A stretch of DNA of 45,831 nt from Nocardia wallacei (GCF_029868745.1 NZ_JARWOP010000108.1:1-45831); one strand, 5' to 3'. Shown: positions 1 to 9,924, numbered from the stretch's first letter. Program-made: numbers and translations. Notes: generated by a model not told the origin, from the sequence alone.

Positions 1-89
1 CGACGAAGGAGCGAGCGGAGGCCGCCGAAAACCGAGCCACAGGGCGCCGCAAACCCCGCGACGCCGAAGGCGGCGCAATTAGACCCAGC

Positions 90-95
90 TAGACT
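90..95 (+). promoter_or_regulatory. -10 element for a probably leaderless mutT4 transcript
   Basis: The hexamer TAGACT fits the actinobacterial -10 pattern TAnnnT. It is followed by six bases (gacgca) and then the GTG at 102, which puts transcription start at or next to the start codon. No Shine-Dalgarno sequence is visible before this GTG. No good -35 element is seen. The remaining first 89 bases show nothing else I can support. Confidence 0.45.
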
Positions 96-101
96 GACGC
101 A

Positions 102-653
102 GTGTCTCCGGCCGATCGCGCGAACAGTCGACGTCGCCAGCCCCGGCGCCGCGGTTCGGCCGGCAATGCGGCGGACCCCCGCAGGGGCAAACCACGCATG
201 CGCACGGTCCGGGAAACCTCCGCGGGCGGCTTGGTCGTCGACGGTCTGGACGGCCCGGGTGACCAGCGCTGCGCGGCACTGATCGGGCGCACCGACCGGC
301 GGGGTCGGTTACTGTGGTCGCTGCCGAAAGGACATATCGAGGAGGGGGAGACCGCCGAGCAGACGGCCGTGCGCGAGGTCCAGGAGGAGACCGGCATCAA
401 CGGGGTGGTCGTCGCCGAGCTGGGCAGTATCGACTACTGGTTCGTCACCGACGGTCGCCGGGTACACAAGACCGTGCACCACTATCTGATGAGGTCGGTG
501 GGCGGTGAGCTGTCCGATGCCGACGTCGAGGTCACCAAGGTGGCGTGGGTGCCGCTGAGCGAACTCGACACCCGGCTCGCCTATGCCGACGAGCGCCGGC
601 TGGCGGAGGTCGCGAACCGCCTGATCGACCGGATGGAGAACGGCAGACAATGA
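102..653 (+). CDS. mutT4: NUDIX hydrolase, MutT4-like
   Basis: This 183-residue protein has a full NUDIX box ([22 protein letters not shown], about residues 77-98) with the expected Gly, REVQEE and Gly residues that bind Mg2+ for pyrophosphohydrolysis of a nucleoside diphosphate derivative. The arginine-rich N-terminus, the [16 protein letters not shown] segment and the [22 protein letters not shown] segment closely resemble M. tuberculosis MutT4 (Rv3908). The GTG at 102 is chosen because the homologue also has a basic N-terminal extension and because a -10 hexamer sits six bases upstream. An ATG at 198 is the alternative and keeps the whole domain. The stop overlaps the next start (ATGA), so it is translationally coupled to the DUF6049 gene. 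The exact substrate cannot be read from the sequence. Confidence 0.9.
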   Translation: MSPADRANSRRRQPRRRGSAGNAADPRRGKPRMRTVRETSAGGLVVDGLDGPGDQRCAALIGRTDRRGRLLWSLPKGHIEEGETAEQTAVREVQEETGINGVVVAELGSIDYWFVTDGRRVHKTVHHYLMRSVGGELSDADVEVTKVAWVPLSELDTRLAYADERRLAEVANRLIDRMENGRQ

Positions 654-3214
654 CGCGTGCGGGCAACAATCGACGCCGTTGGGTGCCGATGCTCATCGCG
701 CTGGCGCTGGGGGTGCTCGCCGCACCGTCGACCGGGCCGGCGGGGGCGCAGCCGTCGGACAGCGGCGGCTCGGCGACCGCGGCGCCGAAGTTCGTCAAGT
801 TGACTCTCGATTCGGTGGCGCCGAATACCGTGACCACGAGCAGTGATTCGGTATTGACGGTGACCGGTACGGTCACCAATATCGGCGACCGCGCCGTCGA
901 CGACGTGAGTGTGCGCATCCAGCGCGCGGGCGCCATCACCGCGCCCAGCGGGCTGCGTTCGACGTTGCGGCTGGATCAGATCAACTACGACCTCGTCGGC
1001 CCGTTCCAGGATGTCACCGAGCGGCTGAGTCCGGGTCAGCGCAAGCAGTTCACGCTGCGAGTCGGGGTGCGGGAGGGCACCGGCGGCAGTAGCGCCGCAC
1101 CGATCACGTCCTCGCTGGATATCACCGACCCCGGGGTGTATCCGCTGTTGTTGAACGTCAACGGCGAACCGGCGTACGGCAATCAGGCCCGGCTCGACGA
1201 CGCCCGTTTCCTGCTGCCCGTGGTGGGGTTGCCGCCGACCTCGACCGATACGAAAGACGGCGGGGCACAGGCGGTTCCGCCGACGACCGACGCGCCGGTG
1301 GCGACCACCATGGTGTGGCCGCTGGCCGATCGGCCGCGGCGGGTCGGCGGCATTCCCGGCTCGGTCGACGGCGAGGATCTGCTGACCGACGACGAATTGG
1401 CCGGCGAGCTGGCGCCGGGCGGGCGGCTGGATCAGCTGCTGTCCGCGCTGGAGTCGACGCTGCGCCCGGATTCGGCGCGCGATCCGGCGCGGTCGGGGCC
1501 GGGCCTCACGGGCGCGATCTGCCTGGCCGTCGATCCCGATCTGCTGCTGACGGTGTCCGACATGATCGATGGCTACCGGGTGCTGGCGAGCCCGTCGGAT
1601 CCGGACGGTCCGACGCGCGACGGCGCCGGTTCCGGCGCCGCCCAGTCCTGGCTGGACCGGCTGCGCACGCTGGCGCCGTCGATGTGCACGGTCGCGCTGC
1701 CGTTCGCGCAGGTCGATATCGGCGCGCTGGCCGCGGTGCACGATCCCGAACTGACCACCCGCGCGATCGATGCGCCGGCCGACATCGTGGATTCGCTGCT
1801 GTCGGTGAAATCGGTGCGCGGAGTGAGCCTGCCGGCGTCGGGCAGCCTCGACGGCGACGGCGCGACCCTGCTCGCCGGGCATGGCTACAACACCGCGGTG
1901 CTCGCCGACAACGCCGTGGCGCCGGCCGGTTCGCTCGACACCGCAACGGGTTCGGAGCTGTCGCGCTCCGAGAGCGCGCGGGTCCGCAGCACCGCGTCGG
2001 TGACCGCGGAGACCGACGTGCCGAGCCCGGAACTCGTTCGCCTGCCGGGCATTACGGCACCGGCGAGCGGCCCGGCCGCGACGCAGGCCGAAGGCGGCTT
2101 GCGGGCAGTCACATTCGATACCTGGTCGGCCACTGCGCTCGCCGCGGTCGGCTCCAATCCGCCGACGCCGCCGTTCACTCCCGACGGCGTGCGCTACGAG
2201 GTGACCAACGACTCCCGGGCGGCCCGTTTGCAGGACGCGCTCGGCGCGGTGTCGTGGTCGGCCCTGAACCCGCAGGCCGAGCGGCCACGGTCGGTGCTGT
2301 TCATGCCGCCGCAGCAGTGGGGCGCCGGTCGCGACGAGGCGACCGCCCTGCTCGGCCAGCTGGATCTGCTGTTCCGCGGCGGGCTCGCGACGCCGCGCTC
2401 GTTCCAGGACGTGCTGGCGCTGCCGCCGGATCCGCAGCCGTTCGAGGTGCACTACCGTGCCGGGGCCGCCGCGGCCGCGGTGCCCGACCAGTTCATCGCG
2501 CCGATTCAGGAGCAGGCGCGGCGCATCACCGATCTGATGGGCGCGCTGGTCGAGGTGCCGCAGCAGGAGCCGACGCCGCGCACCTTCGTCACGCCGCTGC
2601 GCAACGATCTGGTGCGGGCGCTGACCATGTCGGACCGGACCGCGACCGGCACCCAGGCCGATACCGCCGCGCAGCGCCGCGTCGACCAGGTCACCCGCAC
2701 GATGGACAATCTCTATCGTTCGGTCACCGTGCTGCCGCCGGGCGGCGTGTACACGCTCGCCTCCGAGCAGAGTCCGCTGTTGCTGGTGGCGCGCAACGAA
2801 CTTCCGGTCGCGATCCGGATCCGGTTCCGGATCGGCGCGCCCGCCGAGACGAACATCACCGACATCGGCGAGCAGCAATTGCCGGCGGAGGGGACTCGGT
2901 CGTTCCAGATCCCCACGCAGGTGAGCGACAGCCGTAATCTGGTGATCCCGATCTCCATTACCACACCGGACGGTATCCCGCTCGGCAACGCCACGTCGGT
3001 CTCGGTGCGGTCCAACGCATACGGTCAAGCGTTGGCGATAATTACCGCATGTGCCGGTGCACTGCTGTTCCTGTTGGCCGGTCGCCGTCTGTGGCGCCGG
3101 TTCCGGGGAAAGCCCGATCCGGCCGACGAGGGGTTGGACCCGGGGAAGCGGCGCAGGCTGAACCGATACCTGCGCGCGCGGAAGCGGGTGCTGCAGCGAC
3201 AGGAGGGACCATGA
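650..3214 (+). CDS. DUF6049 family secreted/membrane protein (Rv3909-like)
   Basis: This 854-residue protein begins with a basic stretch and a hydrophobic signal segment ([20 protein letters not shown], cleavage near AGAQ). A long extracytoplasmic region follows, with an N-terminal beta domain (about residues 40-200). The C-terminus has one membrane helix ([18 protein letters not shown]) followed by a basic cytoplasmic tail. That is the layout of the conserved DUF6049 proteins that precede murJ in mycobacteria and relatives. The ATG at 650 overlaps the mutT4 stop by four bases and removes 35 upstream codons that would run inside mutT4. The molecular function is unknown. Position next to murJ and cwlM suggests a cell-envelope role, which is inference. 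Confidence 0.85.
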   Translation: MTRAGNNRRRWVPMLIALALGVLAAPSTGPAGAQPSDSGGSATAAPKFVKLTLDSVAPNTVTTSSDSVLTVTGTVTNIGDRAVDDVSVRIQRAGAITAPSGLRSTLRLDQINYDLVGPFQDVTERLSPGQRKQFTLRVGVREGTGGSSAAPITSSLDITDPGVYPLLLNVNGEPAYGNQARLDDARFLLPVVGLPPTSTDTKDGGAQAVPPTTDAPVATTMVWPLADRPRRVGGIPGSVDGEDLLTDDELAGELAPGGRLDQLLSALESTLRPDSARDPARSGPGLTGAICLAVDPDLLLTVSDMIDGYRVLASPSDPDGPTRDGAGSGAAQSWLDRLRTLAPSMCTVALPFAQVDIGALAAVHDPELTTRAIDAPADIVDSLLSVKSVRGVSLPASGSLDGDGATLLAGHGYNTAVLADNAVAPAGSLDTATGSELSRSESARVRSTASVTAETDVPSPELVRLPGITAPASGPAATQAEGGLRAVTFDTWSATALAAVGSNPPTPPFTPDGVRYEVTNDSRAARLQDALGAVSWSALNPQAERPRSVLFMPPQQWGAGRDEATALLGQLDLLFRGGLATPRSFQDVLALPPDPQPFEVHYRAGAAAAAVPDQFIAPIQEQARRITDLMGALVEVPQQEPTPRTFVTPLRNDLVRALTMSDRTATGTQADTAAQRRVDQVTRTMDNLYRSVTVLPPGGVYTLASEQSPLLLVARNELPVAIRIRFRIGAPAETNITDIGEQQLPAEGTRSFQIPTQVSDSRNLVIPISITTPDGIPLGNATSVSVRSNAYGQALAIITACAGALLFLLAGRRLWRRFRGKPDPADEGLDPGKRRRLNRYLRARKRVLQRQEGP

Positions 3215-3330
3215 GCGACGCCGGCTCGGACTACCCGAGCACCGCCGCACGGGGCATTCCGTCGCACCTTCGGCCGGGTGCCGTTCGCCGGCTACCCGCG
3301 CGGGTCCCGTCGACCCTGGGGGCGCGGTGA
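3211..3330 (+). CDS. small 39-residue ORF linking DUF6049 and murJ
   Basis: An ATG at 3211 overlaps the DUF6049 stop (ATGA) and is preceded by a strong Shine-Dalgarno sequence (aggaggg, 3201-3207). The frame runs 39 codons to a TGA at 3328-3330, which itself overlaps the GTG used for murJ (GTGA). The peptide has no recognisable domain. The arrangement suggests a translated coupling ORF that delivers ribosomes to a murJ start with a poor ribosome site of its own. Alternatively it is the true start of murJ with a programmed or erroneous frameshift. Both are inference. Confidence 0.4.
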   Translation: MSDAGSDYPSTAARGIPSHLRPGAVRRLPARVPSTLGAR

Positions 3331-6300
3331 GTGAATACGACAACCGCCCTCGCGCAACAGGTCCCGCCGACGACGACCCGCCGCCCCGGCGCGCTCCCGC
3401 GGCGCCGTGGGAGCGCAACCGGCCGCACCCGGCCCCGCCGGCCGACGGCCCACCGGCCGATCCGCGACATCCCGGTCGGCCGGCTCCGCGCCGTCCGGTG
3501 CCGCTGAGCGGTCCGATCCCGCCGGTACCCCCGGGCCAGAACCCGCAGCTGCCGCCCAGCGGTCCGATGCGGCGAGTCCCGCCGAACGACCAGGCGCGCC
3601 GCGTGCCCCCGGGCAACCCCGCACGCCCGGCGCCGCCACCCAACGGACCCAACGGCCGGATCCCCCCGAACGGCCCGTCGCGCCGAATGCCACCCCCCGA
3701 CGGCCGCCCAGCCGCACAACAACCGCCGCACGACGGCCGACCCGTCCCACAGCAGCCGCCTCACGAGGGCCGCCCAGCCACGCAACAACCGCCGCACGAC
3801 GGACGACCCGCCACGCAACAACCGCCTGTCGACGGACGACGCCCCGCCGCGCATCAGCCGACGCCCGACGGCCGTCCTGTCGCACCGCAATCGGGGCAGC
3901 CGCCGCGCCGGAACATGCCGCCGGGCTCGGGACGTCCTGTGCCGCCGCCCGGTCGGCGGCCGCAACCCGTCGACCCGATCGACGGACCCACCCACAAGAT
4001 CCCGCGACGCGACCTACCGGCCGACGCCCGGCACGCGGACGCCCGGCACCTCGAATCCGGACACGCCGATCCGCGACACCCCGACTCCGGGTACGCCGAT
4101 CCACGGCATCCCGGCTCCGGGCGCCCCGACACCCGGCACCCGGCCGCCCGGCATCCCGACGCGCGTCCGCCGGTCCGGCGCTCGTCCGCGCCGCCGGGTC
4201 GCGAATCCCGGCCCGCCCGCTCGGCTCCGCCGCGCACCGCGCCGCAGCCGGTCGCGCGGCGGGAGAGTTCCAACAGCCGTCTGGTCCGCGATTCCGGCTC
4301 CATCGCGATCGCCACGTTGATCAGCCGGATCACCGGTTTCGGCAAGCAGTTGCTGCTGGTGACCGTGCTCGGTCCGGCGATCGCCAGCGCCTTCGCGTCG
4401 GCGAGCCTGATGCCGAACATGATCGCCGAGCTGGTGCTCGGCGCGGTGCTGACGGCGATCGTGGTGCCGACCCTGGTCCGCGCGGAACAGGAGGACGCCG
4501 ACGGGGGCGCGGCCTTCGTCCGCCGCCTGGTCACCGCGGCGGCCACCATCCTGCTGTTCGCGACGGTGCTCGCCGTGGCGGCCGCGCCGATTCTGGCGAC
4601 GCACGTATTCGTCTCGTCGGACGGCAAGGTGAATACCACGCTCACCACGGCGCTGACATATCTGCTGTTGCCCGCAATCCTGTTCTACGGTCTGTCGGCC
4701 CTGCTGACGGCCGTGCTCAACACCCGAGGCGCGTTCAAGCCGGGCGCCTGGGCGCCGGTCATGAACAACATCGTCGTGCTGGTGGTGCTGGCGCTCTACG
4801 CCCTCTCACCGGGCGAAATCACCCTCGACCCGGTGCGGATGAGCGATCCGAAGCTGCTGCTGCTGGGCGTCGGCGTGACGCTCGGCGTCATCACACAGGC
4901 CGTGAGCCTGCTACCCGCCATCCGCCGAAACAATATCGACCTGCGCCCGCTGTGGGGACTCGACGCCCGGCTCAAGCAGTTCGGCGCGATGGCCGCCGCG
5001 ATCATCATCTACGTGCTGATCAGCCAGGTCGGCATGATCATCGCCAACAACATCTCCTCGCACGCCGACGCCGCCGGTCCGACCATCTACCAGAACGCCT
5101 GGCTGCTACTGCAATTGCCATACGGCGTTCTCGGCGTCACCCTGCTCACCGCGATCATGCCGCGGCTGAGCCGCAATGCCGCCGCCGACGACACGCCGGC
5201 CGTGGTGGACGACCTGTCCGTGGCGACCCGCCTGACCATGATCGCCCTGATCCCGGTCGTCACCTTCCTGACGATGGCCGGTCCGCAGGTCGGCGAGGCG
5301 CTGTTCGGCTACGCGCGTTTCGCCGAGGATGCCGAGCGGCTCGGACAGGCGGTCAGCTGGTCGGCGTTCACGCTCATCCCGTACGCGCTGGTGCTGATCC
5401 ATCTGCGGGTGTTCTACGCCCGCGAGCAGGTGTGGACGCCGACCTGGATCGTCCTCGGCATCACCACGGTCAAGGTGCTGTTCTCGGCGCTGGCGCCGAT
5501 GATCGCGAGTTCGGCCGAGCAGGTCGTGATCGTGCTGGGCGTCGCCACCGGTCTCGGATACGCCGTCGGGGCCGTGATCGGCGGTTACCTGCTGCACCAG
5601 AGCCTGGGCGATCTGCGGATGGCCAATGTCGGCCGCACCGTGACCCGCGTGGTGCTGGCCTCGGTGGCCGGCGCCGCGGTGGCGCTGATCATCGATCAGG
5701 TGATCGGCTTGTCGAACCTGCATCACGGCATCGGCGCGCTGTTCCGCGTGGCCGTGGACGCCATCGTCATGTTCGGCATCGCCTTCGGGCTGATGCGCCT
5801 GGCGGGCATCCCGGAGATCGTGGCCATCACCGTCGCGATCTCGCGGCGACTCGGCCTCACGCCGCCCGCCCCGGACCTCGGTTTGGAAGACGGCGACGCG
5901 GATATGCACGACACCACGGTGCTGCCGCGGCCCGATTTCGACGCGCACTACTACTACCGGTACGACCCATATCTGGACAGCCAGCAGACCATGGTCCTAC
6001 CTGTTATCCGGCCAGGGGCCGTTGACCGCACCGGCGGGAGTGAGTTCCCGTACCCTGTTCCGCAGAGAAACGCAAACGCCGGTACCGGCACCCGCGGGGC
6101 CGGCGAGGCCGGTACCCGTGCGGAGTCGGAGGCCGGTCGAGTCGGCGACGTCCCCGGTGCGACGCCGACTTATCGAACTTCGACACACCAGGGCGAAGGA
6201 GGCACGAGGGTGAGCGACGACGCGGCGGGCGGCGTCCCGGCCGCCGACCCTGCCGATCCGGCAGGCGCAGTGCGCACCGACGATGTCCCGCCCGGGCAGG

Positions 6301-8039
6301 CCCCGGCCGGTCGCGCTGCGGACCCCGGCGACGCCGAGCGAGCCGCGGCCCAGCCGCCCGATGCGGAGTCGGAGGTATCGGAGGTAGGCGGCGAGCAGTC
6401 GCTGCCGCCGCGCGATCCCGCCTACGACACCGGCATGATGGCCCCGGTCGGCTCTCCCGAGATGCCGCCGATGCGGGTCGAGCCGCCGTCGCGGCGCGCT
6501 CAGCGCGGTCCGAAGCTGATGCCGGGCGCCTCGGTGGCCGGTGGCCGCTACCGCCTGCTCGCCGACCACGGCGGGGCCCGCGGCCTGCGGTTCTGGCAGG
6601 CGCTGGATGTGAAGCTGGACCGCGAGGTCGCGCTGACCTTCGTCGACGCCGATCAGACGGCGTCCGACAACTCCGGTCACGACGGACCGCAGGCCATCCT
6701 GTCCCGCACGCTGCGTCTGGGGCGGATCAATTCGCCCGGTCTGGCGCGCGTGCTCGACGTGGTCCGCGGCAGTTCCGGCGGCATCGTGGTGGCCGAGTGG
6801 ACACCCGGCCGGTCGCTGCGCGAGATGGCCGAAACGCGGCCGTCGCCGATCGGCGCCGCGCGCTCGATCCGCGCCCTGGCCGCCGCGGCAGAACTCGCCC
6901 ACCGCGGCGGTGGCTCGCTATCCATCGACCATCCCGACCGGGTCCGGATCAGCGCCTCCGGCGACGCCGTACTGGCCTTCCCGGGCACGCTGTCCGATGC
7001 CGACGCCCAGTCCGACGTGCGCGGTCTCGGCGCGATGCTGTACGCCCTGATCACCGCTCGCTGGCCGATCCGCTCCGGCGGTGTCAGCGGCGCGGCGGCC
7101 ACGGTCGGCGGACTGCGGCTCGCCGATTTCGGGGCCGACGGCACCCCGGTGGAGCCGCGCCAGATCCGCCCCGAGACCCCGTTCGAGATCTCCGCGGTCG
7201 CGGTGCGCTCGCTGGAGTCGAACAAGGGCGTGCGCACGGCGGCCACCGTCCAGCACGTGCTGGAGCAGGCCTCGGTGGTGGATCAGAAGACCGATTTCAT
7301 CCCGGTGCTGCGGCTGGGCCAGCGGGCGACGAGCGCGCCGGACGAGTCGCTGGCCGATCCGGAACTGCTCGCCGCGGAGAAGGAGCGGTCGCAGCGGATG
7401 ATGTGGATTCTCGTCGGGCTCGGCGTCCTCGCGGCGCTCGTGGTCGGCGTCATCATCTGGTGGCTGCTGAGCATCTTCGCGCCCGGCGACGCCGAGGCGC
7501 CACTCAACGAGCAGCGCAAACTCGGGCTCACCACCGCCAGTGTGGCGCCGGTGAATCCGAGTGCGGGCGCGCCGGAGGCACCGGCGGCGCCGGGTGGCAC
7601 CGTCCCGGTGCGGCCCACCGCGGCGACGGTGTTCTCACCCGAGGGCACGCCGGACAGTCCGGCGGCCGTCAACTCGGTGCTGGACGGTAACCCGACCAGC
7701 GTCTGGCACACCGACCAGTACTTCCAGCAGTTCCCCGCGCTGAAGAAGGGCATCGGGGTCATGACCACCCTCGGCAGCCCCAGCAAGCTGAACCAGGTGG
7801 TCATCGATTCGCCCAGCCCCGGCACGGTGGTGGAGGTCCGCACCTCGCCGACCGCCACGCCCACGCTGGACCAGACGCAGCTGATCGGCCAGGCCACCCT
7901 GGCCGACGGCGCCACCGAGATCCCGCTGCGCGACGGCCAGCCGGCCCGCTACGTGTTGATCTGGATCACCAGCCTGGCCAACTCCGGCGGCCAGTTCCAG
8001 ACGTCGATCGCCGATATCCGCTACGAGGCGACTCCCTGA
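3327..8039 (+). CDS. murJ: MurJ-type lipid II flippase with pseudokinase and discoidin-like domains
   Basis: This 1570-residue protein has four parts. Residues 1-310 are a low-complexity Pro/Arg/His tail. Residues about 315-850 form a MurJ/MviN polytopic domain (starting RDSGSIAIATLISRITGFGK) that should flip lipid II across the membrane. About 1065-1290 is a kinase-fold domain (VAGGRYRLLADHGG) lacking the VAIK lysine, HRD and DFG motifs, so a pseudokinase. A helix near 1358 (MMWILVGLGVLAALVVGVII) leads to an extracellular discoidin-like beta domain ending at 1570. The same order is known for M. tuberculosis MviN (Rv3910), whose pseudokinase, once phosphorylated, recruits FhaA. This copy is several hundred residues longer, mainly in the N-terminal tail and the linker. 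GTG 3327 is in frame; its exact start is uncertain because of the ORF at 3211. Confidence 0.92.
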   Translation: MSEYDNRPRATGPADDDPPPRRAPAAPWERNRPHPAPPADGPPADPRHPGRPAPRRPVPLSGPIPPVPPGQNPQLPPSGPMRRVPPNDQARRVPPGNPARPAPPPNGPNGRIPPNGPSRRMPPPDGRPAAQQPPHDGRPVPQQPPHEGRPATQQPPHDGRPATQQPPVDGRRPAAHQPTPDGRPVAPQSGQPPRRNMPPGSGRPVPPPGRRPQPVDPIDGPTHKIPRRDLPADARHADARHLESGHADPRHPDSGYADPRHPGSGRPDTRHPAARHPDARPPVRRSSAPPGRESRPARSAPPRTAPQPVARRESSNSRLVRDSGSIAIATLISRITGFGKQLLLVTVLGPAIASAFASASLMPNMIAELVLGAVLTAIVVPTLVRAEQEDADGGAAFVRRLVTAAATILLFATVLAVAAAPILATHVFVSSDGKVNTTLTTALTYLLLPAILFYGLSALLTAVLNTRGAFKPGAWAPVMNNIVVLVVLALYALSPGEITLDPVRMSDPKLLLLGVGVTLGVITQAVSLLPAIRRNNIDLRPLWGLDARLKQFGAMAAAIIIYVLISQVGMIIANNISSHADAAGPTIYQNAWLLLQLPYGVLGVTLLTAIMPRLSRNAAADDTPAVVDDLSVATRLTMIALIPVVTFLTMAGPQVGEALFGYARFAEDAERLGQAVSWSAFTLIPYALVLIHLRVFYAREQVWTPTWIVLGITTVKVLFSALAPMIASSAEQVVIVLGVATGLGYAVGAVIGGYLLHQSLGDLRMANVGRTVTRVVLASVAGAAVALIIDQVIGLSNLHHGIGALFRVAVDAIVMFGIAFGLMRLAGIPEIVAITVAISRRLGLTPPAPDLGLEDGDADMHDTTVLPRPDFDAHYYYRYDPYLDSQQTMVLPVIRPGAVDRTGGSEFPYPVPQRNANAGTGTRGAGEAGTRAESEAGRVGDVPGATPTYRTSTHQGEGGTRVSDDAAGGVPAADPADPAGAVRTDDVPPGQAPAGRAADPGDAERAAAQPPDAESEVSEVGGEQSLPPRDPAYDTGMMAPVGSPEMPPMRVEPPSRRAQRGPKLMPGASVAGGRYRLLADHGGARGLRFWQALDVKLDREVALTFVDADQTASDNSGHDGPQAILSRTLRLGRINSPGLARVLDVVRGSSGGIVVAEWTPGRSLREMAETRPSPIGAARSIRALAAAAELAHRGGGSLSIDHPDRVRISASGDAVLAFPGTLSDADAQSDVRGLGAMLYALITARWPIRSGGVSGAAATVGGLRLADFGADGTPVEPRQIRPETPFEISAVAVRSLESNKGVRTAATVQHVLEQASVVDQKTDFIPVLRLGQRATSAPDESLADPELLAAEKERSQRMMWILVGLGVLAALVVGVIIWWLLSIFAPGDAEAPLNEQRKLGLTTASVAPVNPSAGAPEAPAAPGGTVPVRPTAATVFSPEGTPDSPAAVNSVLDGNPTSVWHTDQYFQQFPALKKGIGVMTTLGSPSKLNQVVIDSPSPGTVVEVRTSPTATPTLDQTQLIGQATLADGATEIPLRDGQPARYVLIWITSLANSGGQFQTSIADIRYEATP
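3698..3895 (+). repeat. in-frame repeats in MurJ tail (DGRPxxQQPP units)
   Basis: Within the murJ tail the coding sequence repeats a unit that reads roughly DGRPA-TQQPPH, about five to six degenerate copies of 30-42 bases. Boundaries are approximate. The units are proline- and glutamine-rich and should be disordered and cytoplasmic. Confidence 0.6.
4018..4170 (+). repeat. in-frame repeats in MurJ tail (HPDSGYADPR units)
   Basis: A second repeat block in the same tail encodes variations of ADARHLESGHADPRHPDSG, with 'gacacccc/ggcacccc' and 'tccgg' recurring every 15-30 bases. It is rich in His, Asp and Arg. The arms are similar enough to allow slippage. Confidence 0.55.
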
Positions 8040-8244
8040 CGGCCGCCGCCGTCGCATTTCCCGCTCTGCTTGCTGCTCATCTCAGACAGCCGATATGATT
8101 CACACCGCGCTCTCAGCAGGGGAGCTTCCCGGGATCTGGTTTCCTCGGTCCTGGACGACGCGGAATTTGTGGTGATGCCTCGCCCGTGGGCGCGGTGCCG
8201 CAGTGAGCCGGCATGGGCATCGTGAGCGCTGATCCGAGGGGTTT

Positions 8245-8880
8245 GTGTTGTCGTTTGATGCGGTCGAGCGCTCCAACGGGGGGATGTCCGAGTCATCTGC
8301 CGTCCGGCGCCGGCCGCTCGATCTCGACGAGGCCACCGACCGCGAGTTGCTCGGCGCACACGTGGACGGCGACCGCGACGCCTTCCGGGTGCTGTTCCGC
8401 CGCCACTACAACCATCTCTGGCAGCTCGCGCTGCGCACCTGCCGCACGCCCGAGGACGCCGCCGACTGCCTCCAGGACGCCCTGCTGTCGGCCCACCGCA
8501 ACGCCGCCCGCTTCCGCGGTGACGCGGAGGTCCGCAGCTGGCTGCACCGCATCGTGGTCAACGCCTGCCTGGACCGGATGCGCCGCAACAAGGCTCGCTA
8601 CAGCGTCTCGCTGTCGGAGGAGGGGATGCCCGAGCCCGCGGTCGAGCGCGACGACATGGCGCACCGCGAGATCTCCATGGTGGTCGACGCCGCGCTGTTC
8701 CGACTGCCCGACGACCAGCGCGCCGCACTTGTCGCGATAGACATGGAAGGGTATACCGTGGCGGAAGCCGCGCAGTTGCTGGGCGTCGCCGAGGGCACCA
8801 TCAAGAGCCGGTGCTCCCGCGGGCGCAAGCGGCTGCAGCAAGAGTTGGAATTCCTGCATGATCCGGGGAACCGGACGTAG
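8245..8880 (+). CDS. sigM: ECF RNA polymerase sigma factor SigM
   Basis: The 211-residue protein has a sigma2 region (AFRVLFRRHYNHLWQLALRT, then EDAADCLQDALLSAHR and SWLHRIVVNACLDRMRR) and a sigma4 helix-turn-helix (YTVAEAAQLLGVAEGTIKSR). It matches M. tuberculosis SigM in sequence and position, between murJ and a membrane anti-sigma gene, followed by trxB-trxA. The GTG at 8245 follows gaggg. An ATG at 8284 after a G-run is an equally reasonable start and removes only 13 residues. About 205 bases separate it from murJ, so it has room for its own promoter, but I could not pick out a convincing ECF -35/-10 pair. Confidence 0.9.
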   Translation: MLSFDAVERSNGGMSESSAVRRRPLDLDEATDRELLGAHVDGDRDAFRVLFRRHYNHLWQLALRTCRTPEDAADCLQDALLSAHRNAARFRGDAEVRSWLHRIVVNACLDRMRRNKARYSVSLSEEGMPEPAVERDDMAHREISMVVDAALFRLPDDQRAALVAIDMEGYTVAEAAQLLGVAEGTIKSRCSRGRKRLQQELEFLHDPGNRT

Positions 8881-8952
8881 TCGAGATGCGTCATTACTAG
8901 AGACGAACGAAAACCCTTTACCCGGCCGCAGCAGGCCCGACCCGGAGAGGCG

Positions 8953-9888
8953 ATGGACGACAAGGGCGAAGCCGACCGGCGACGCCGGCCCGGGTCGCGA
9001 GTCGGTGAGGAAGAGACAGGAGGCGCGATGGCAGCCCGCCCGGTGCCGCAGCCGCCTTTCTCGACCGACCTGCTGGCCGACCTCCATGCCGACAATGTCT
9101 CCCCGGAGCTGTCCGAGCAGCTGTGGCCCCAGGTTCGCGAGGATCCCGAGTCACTGCGCTTCCTGCGCTCGCTCGACGATGTCACCGCGGAACTGCAAGC
9201 GCTGGGCCAGGATTCGCGCATCCTGCACGAGATGCCGCCCGATGTCACCGCCCGCCTGGACAGCCTGCTCGACGATCTCTCCCGCGGCGAGCAACCCGGC
9301 GAGCCCGCCTCCGCCGAGCAATTGGCCACCGTGCACCCGCTGCCCCCGCGCCGAGTATCGGCCGATCCCGCGGACACGCCGTCGACGCGCCCCATGCCCG
9401 CGCTGTCCGACGAGCACGCGCCCGAGTCGCCCGAGTTGTCCGAGCCGCTCGAGCCGATCCGACTCGACGCCCGGCGATCGCGGCGCTGGCAATGGCTCAC
9501 CGCGGCGGCCGCGGCCGTGGCGGTCCTGGCGGGCACCCTGATCGCGATCGATGCGGTCCGCGGCCCCGACGAGGCCCCGAAAGCGTTGCCCACCAACGAA
9601 ACACCGCCCCCGCTCGACGAGGACCTCCCCACCGCGACACTGCTGAGCGCCATCGGCCGCAACGATGTGACGGGCCCGCTGGCCGTCCCGGGCGCCATGA
9701 CGGGCTGCATCGCCGCGGCCGGATACGAACGGCCCGTGCTGGGCTCGATGAACGTCACCTTCCGCGGCGCTCCGGCGGTAGTGATCATCCTCACCGGCCC
9801 GCAGCCGCCCAAGATCACCGCCCTGGTCGTCGGAACGGGTTGCGGCCCTGGAGATGCGCAGCTGCTCGATCAGCGCGACATCGGCTGA
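8953..9888 (+). CDS. SigM-associated membrane anti-sigma factor (Rv3912-like)
   Basis: This 311-residue protein has a soluble N-terminal part with the pattern FSTDLLADLHADNVSPELSEQL, a single membrane helix (WLTAAAAAVAVLAGTLIAID, about residues 180-200) and an exterior domain ending in CGPGDAQLLDQRDIG. The gene directly downstream of sigM in M. tuberculosis (Rv3912) has the same layout. It is expected to hold SigM at the membrane. The ATG at 8953 follows ggagagg closely. The ATG at 9028 has a better-spaced AGGAGG (9018-9023) and gives MAARPVPQ, so the start could be there. Two cysteines in the exterior domain (in MTGCIAAAGYE and GTGCGPG) could form a disulfide. Confidence 0.82.
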   Translation: MDDKGEADRRRRPGSRVGEEETGGAMAARPVPQPPFSTDLLADLHADNVSPELSEQLWPQVREDPESLRFLRSLDDVTAELQALGQDSRILHEMPPDVTARLDSLLDDLSRGEQPGEPASAEQLATVHPLPPRRVSADPADTPSTRPMPALSDEHAPESPELSEPLEPIRLDARRSRRWQWLTAAAAAVAVLAGTLIAIDAVRGPDEAPKALPTNETPPPLDEDLPTATLLSAIGRNDVTGPLAVPGAMTGCIAAAGYERPVLGSMNVTFRGAPAVVIILTGPQPPKITALVVGTGCGPGDAQLLDQRDIG

Positions 9889-9900
9889 GGCGGGGCAGGG

Positions 9901-9924
9901 AACAACAGCGTTTAGGCTGTTGTT
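9901..9924 (+). promoter_or_regulatory. perfect inverted repeat before trxB
   Basis: AACAACAGC (9901-9909) and GCTGTTGTT (9916-9924) are perfect 9-base arms around a GTTTAG loop. It lies just after the anti-sigma stop and 40 bases before the trxB start. There is no T-run after it. It could be an operator for trxB or a weak transcript-end hairpin. Confidence 0.5.

Noticed and set aside
581..3652. 1023-codon open frame on the minus strand opposite the DUF6049 gene
   Set aside because: It is an Arg/Gly/Pro-rich shadow produced by high GC on the opposite strand and has no domain or ribosome site. The plus-strand gene has a signal peptide, a membrane helix and conserved position.
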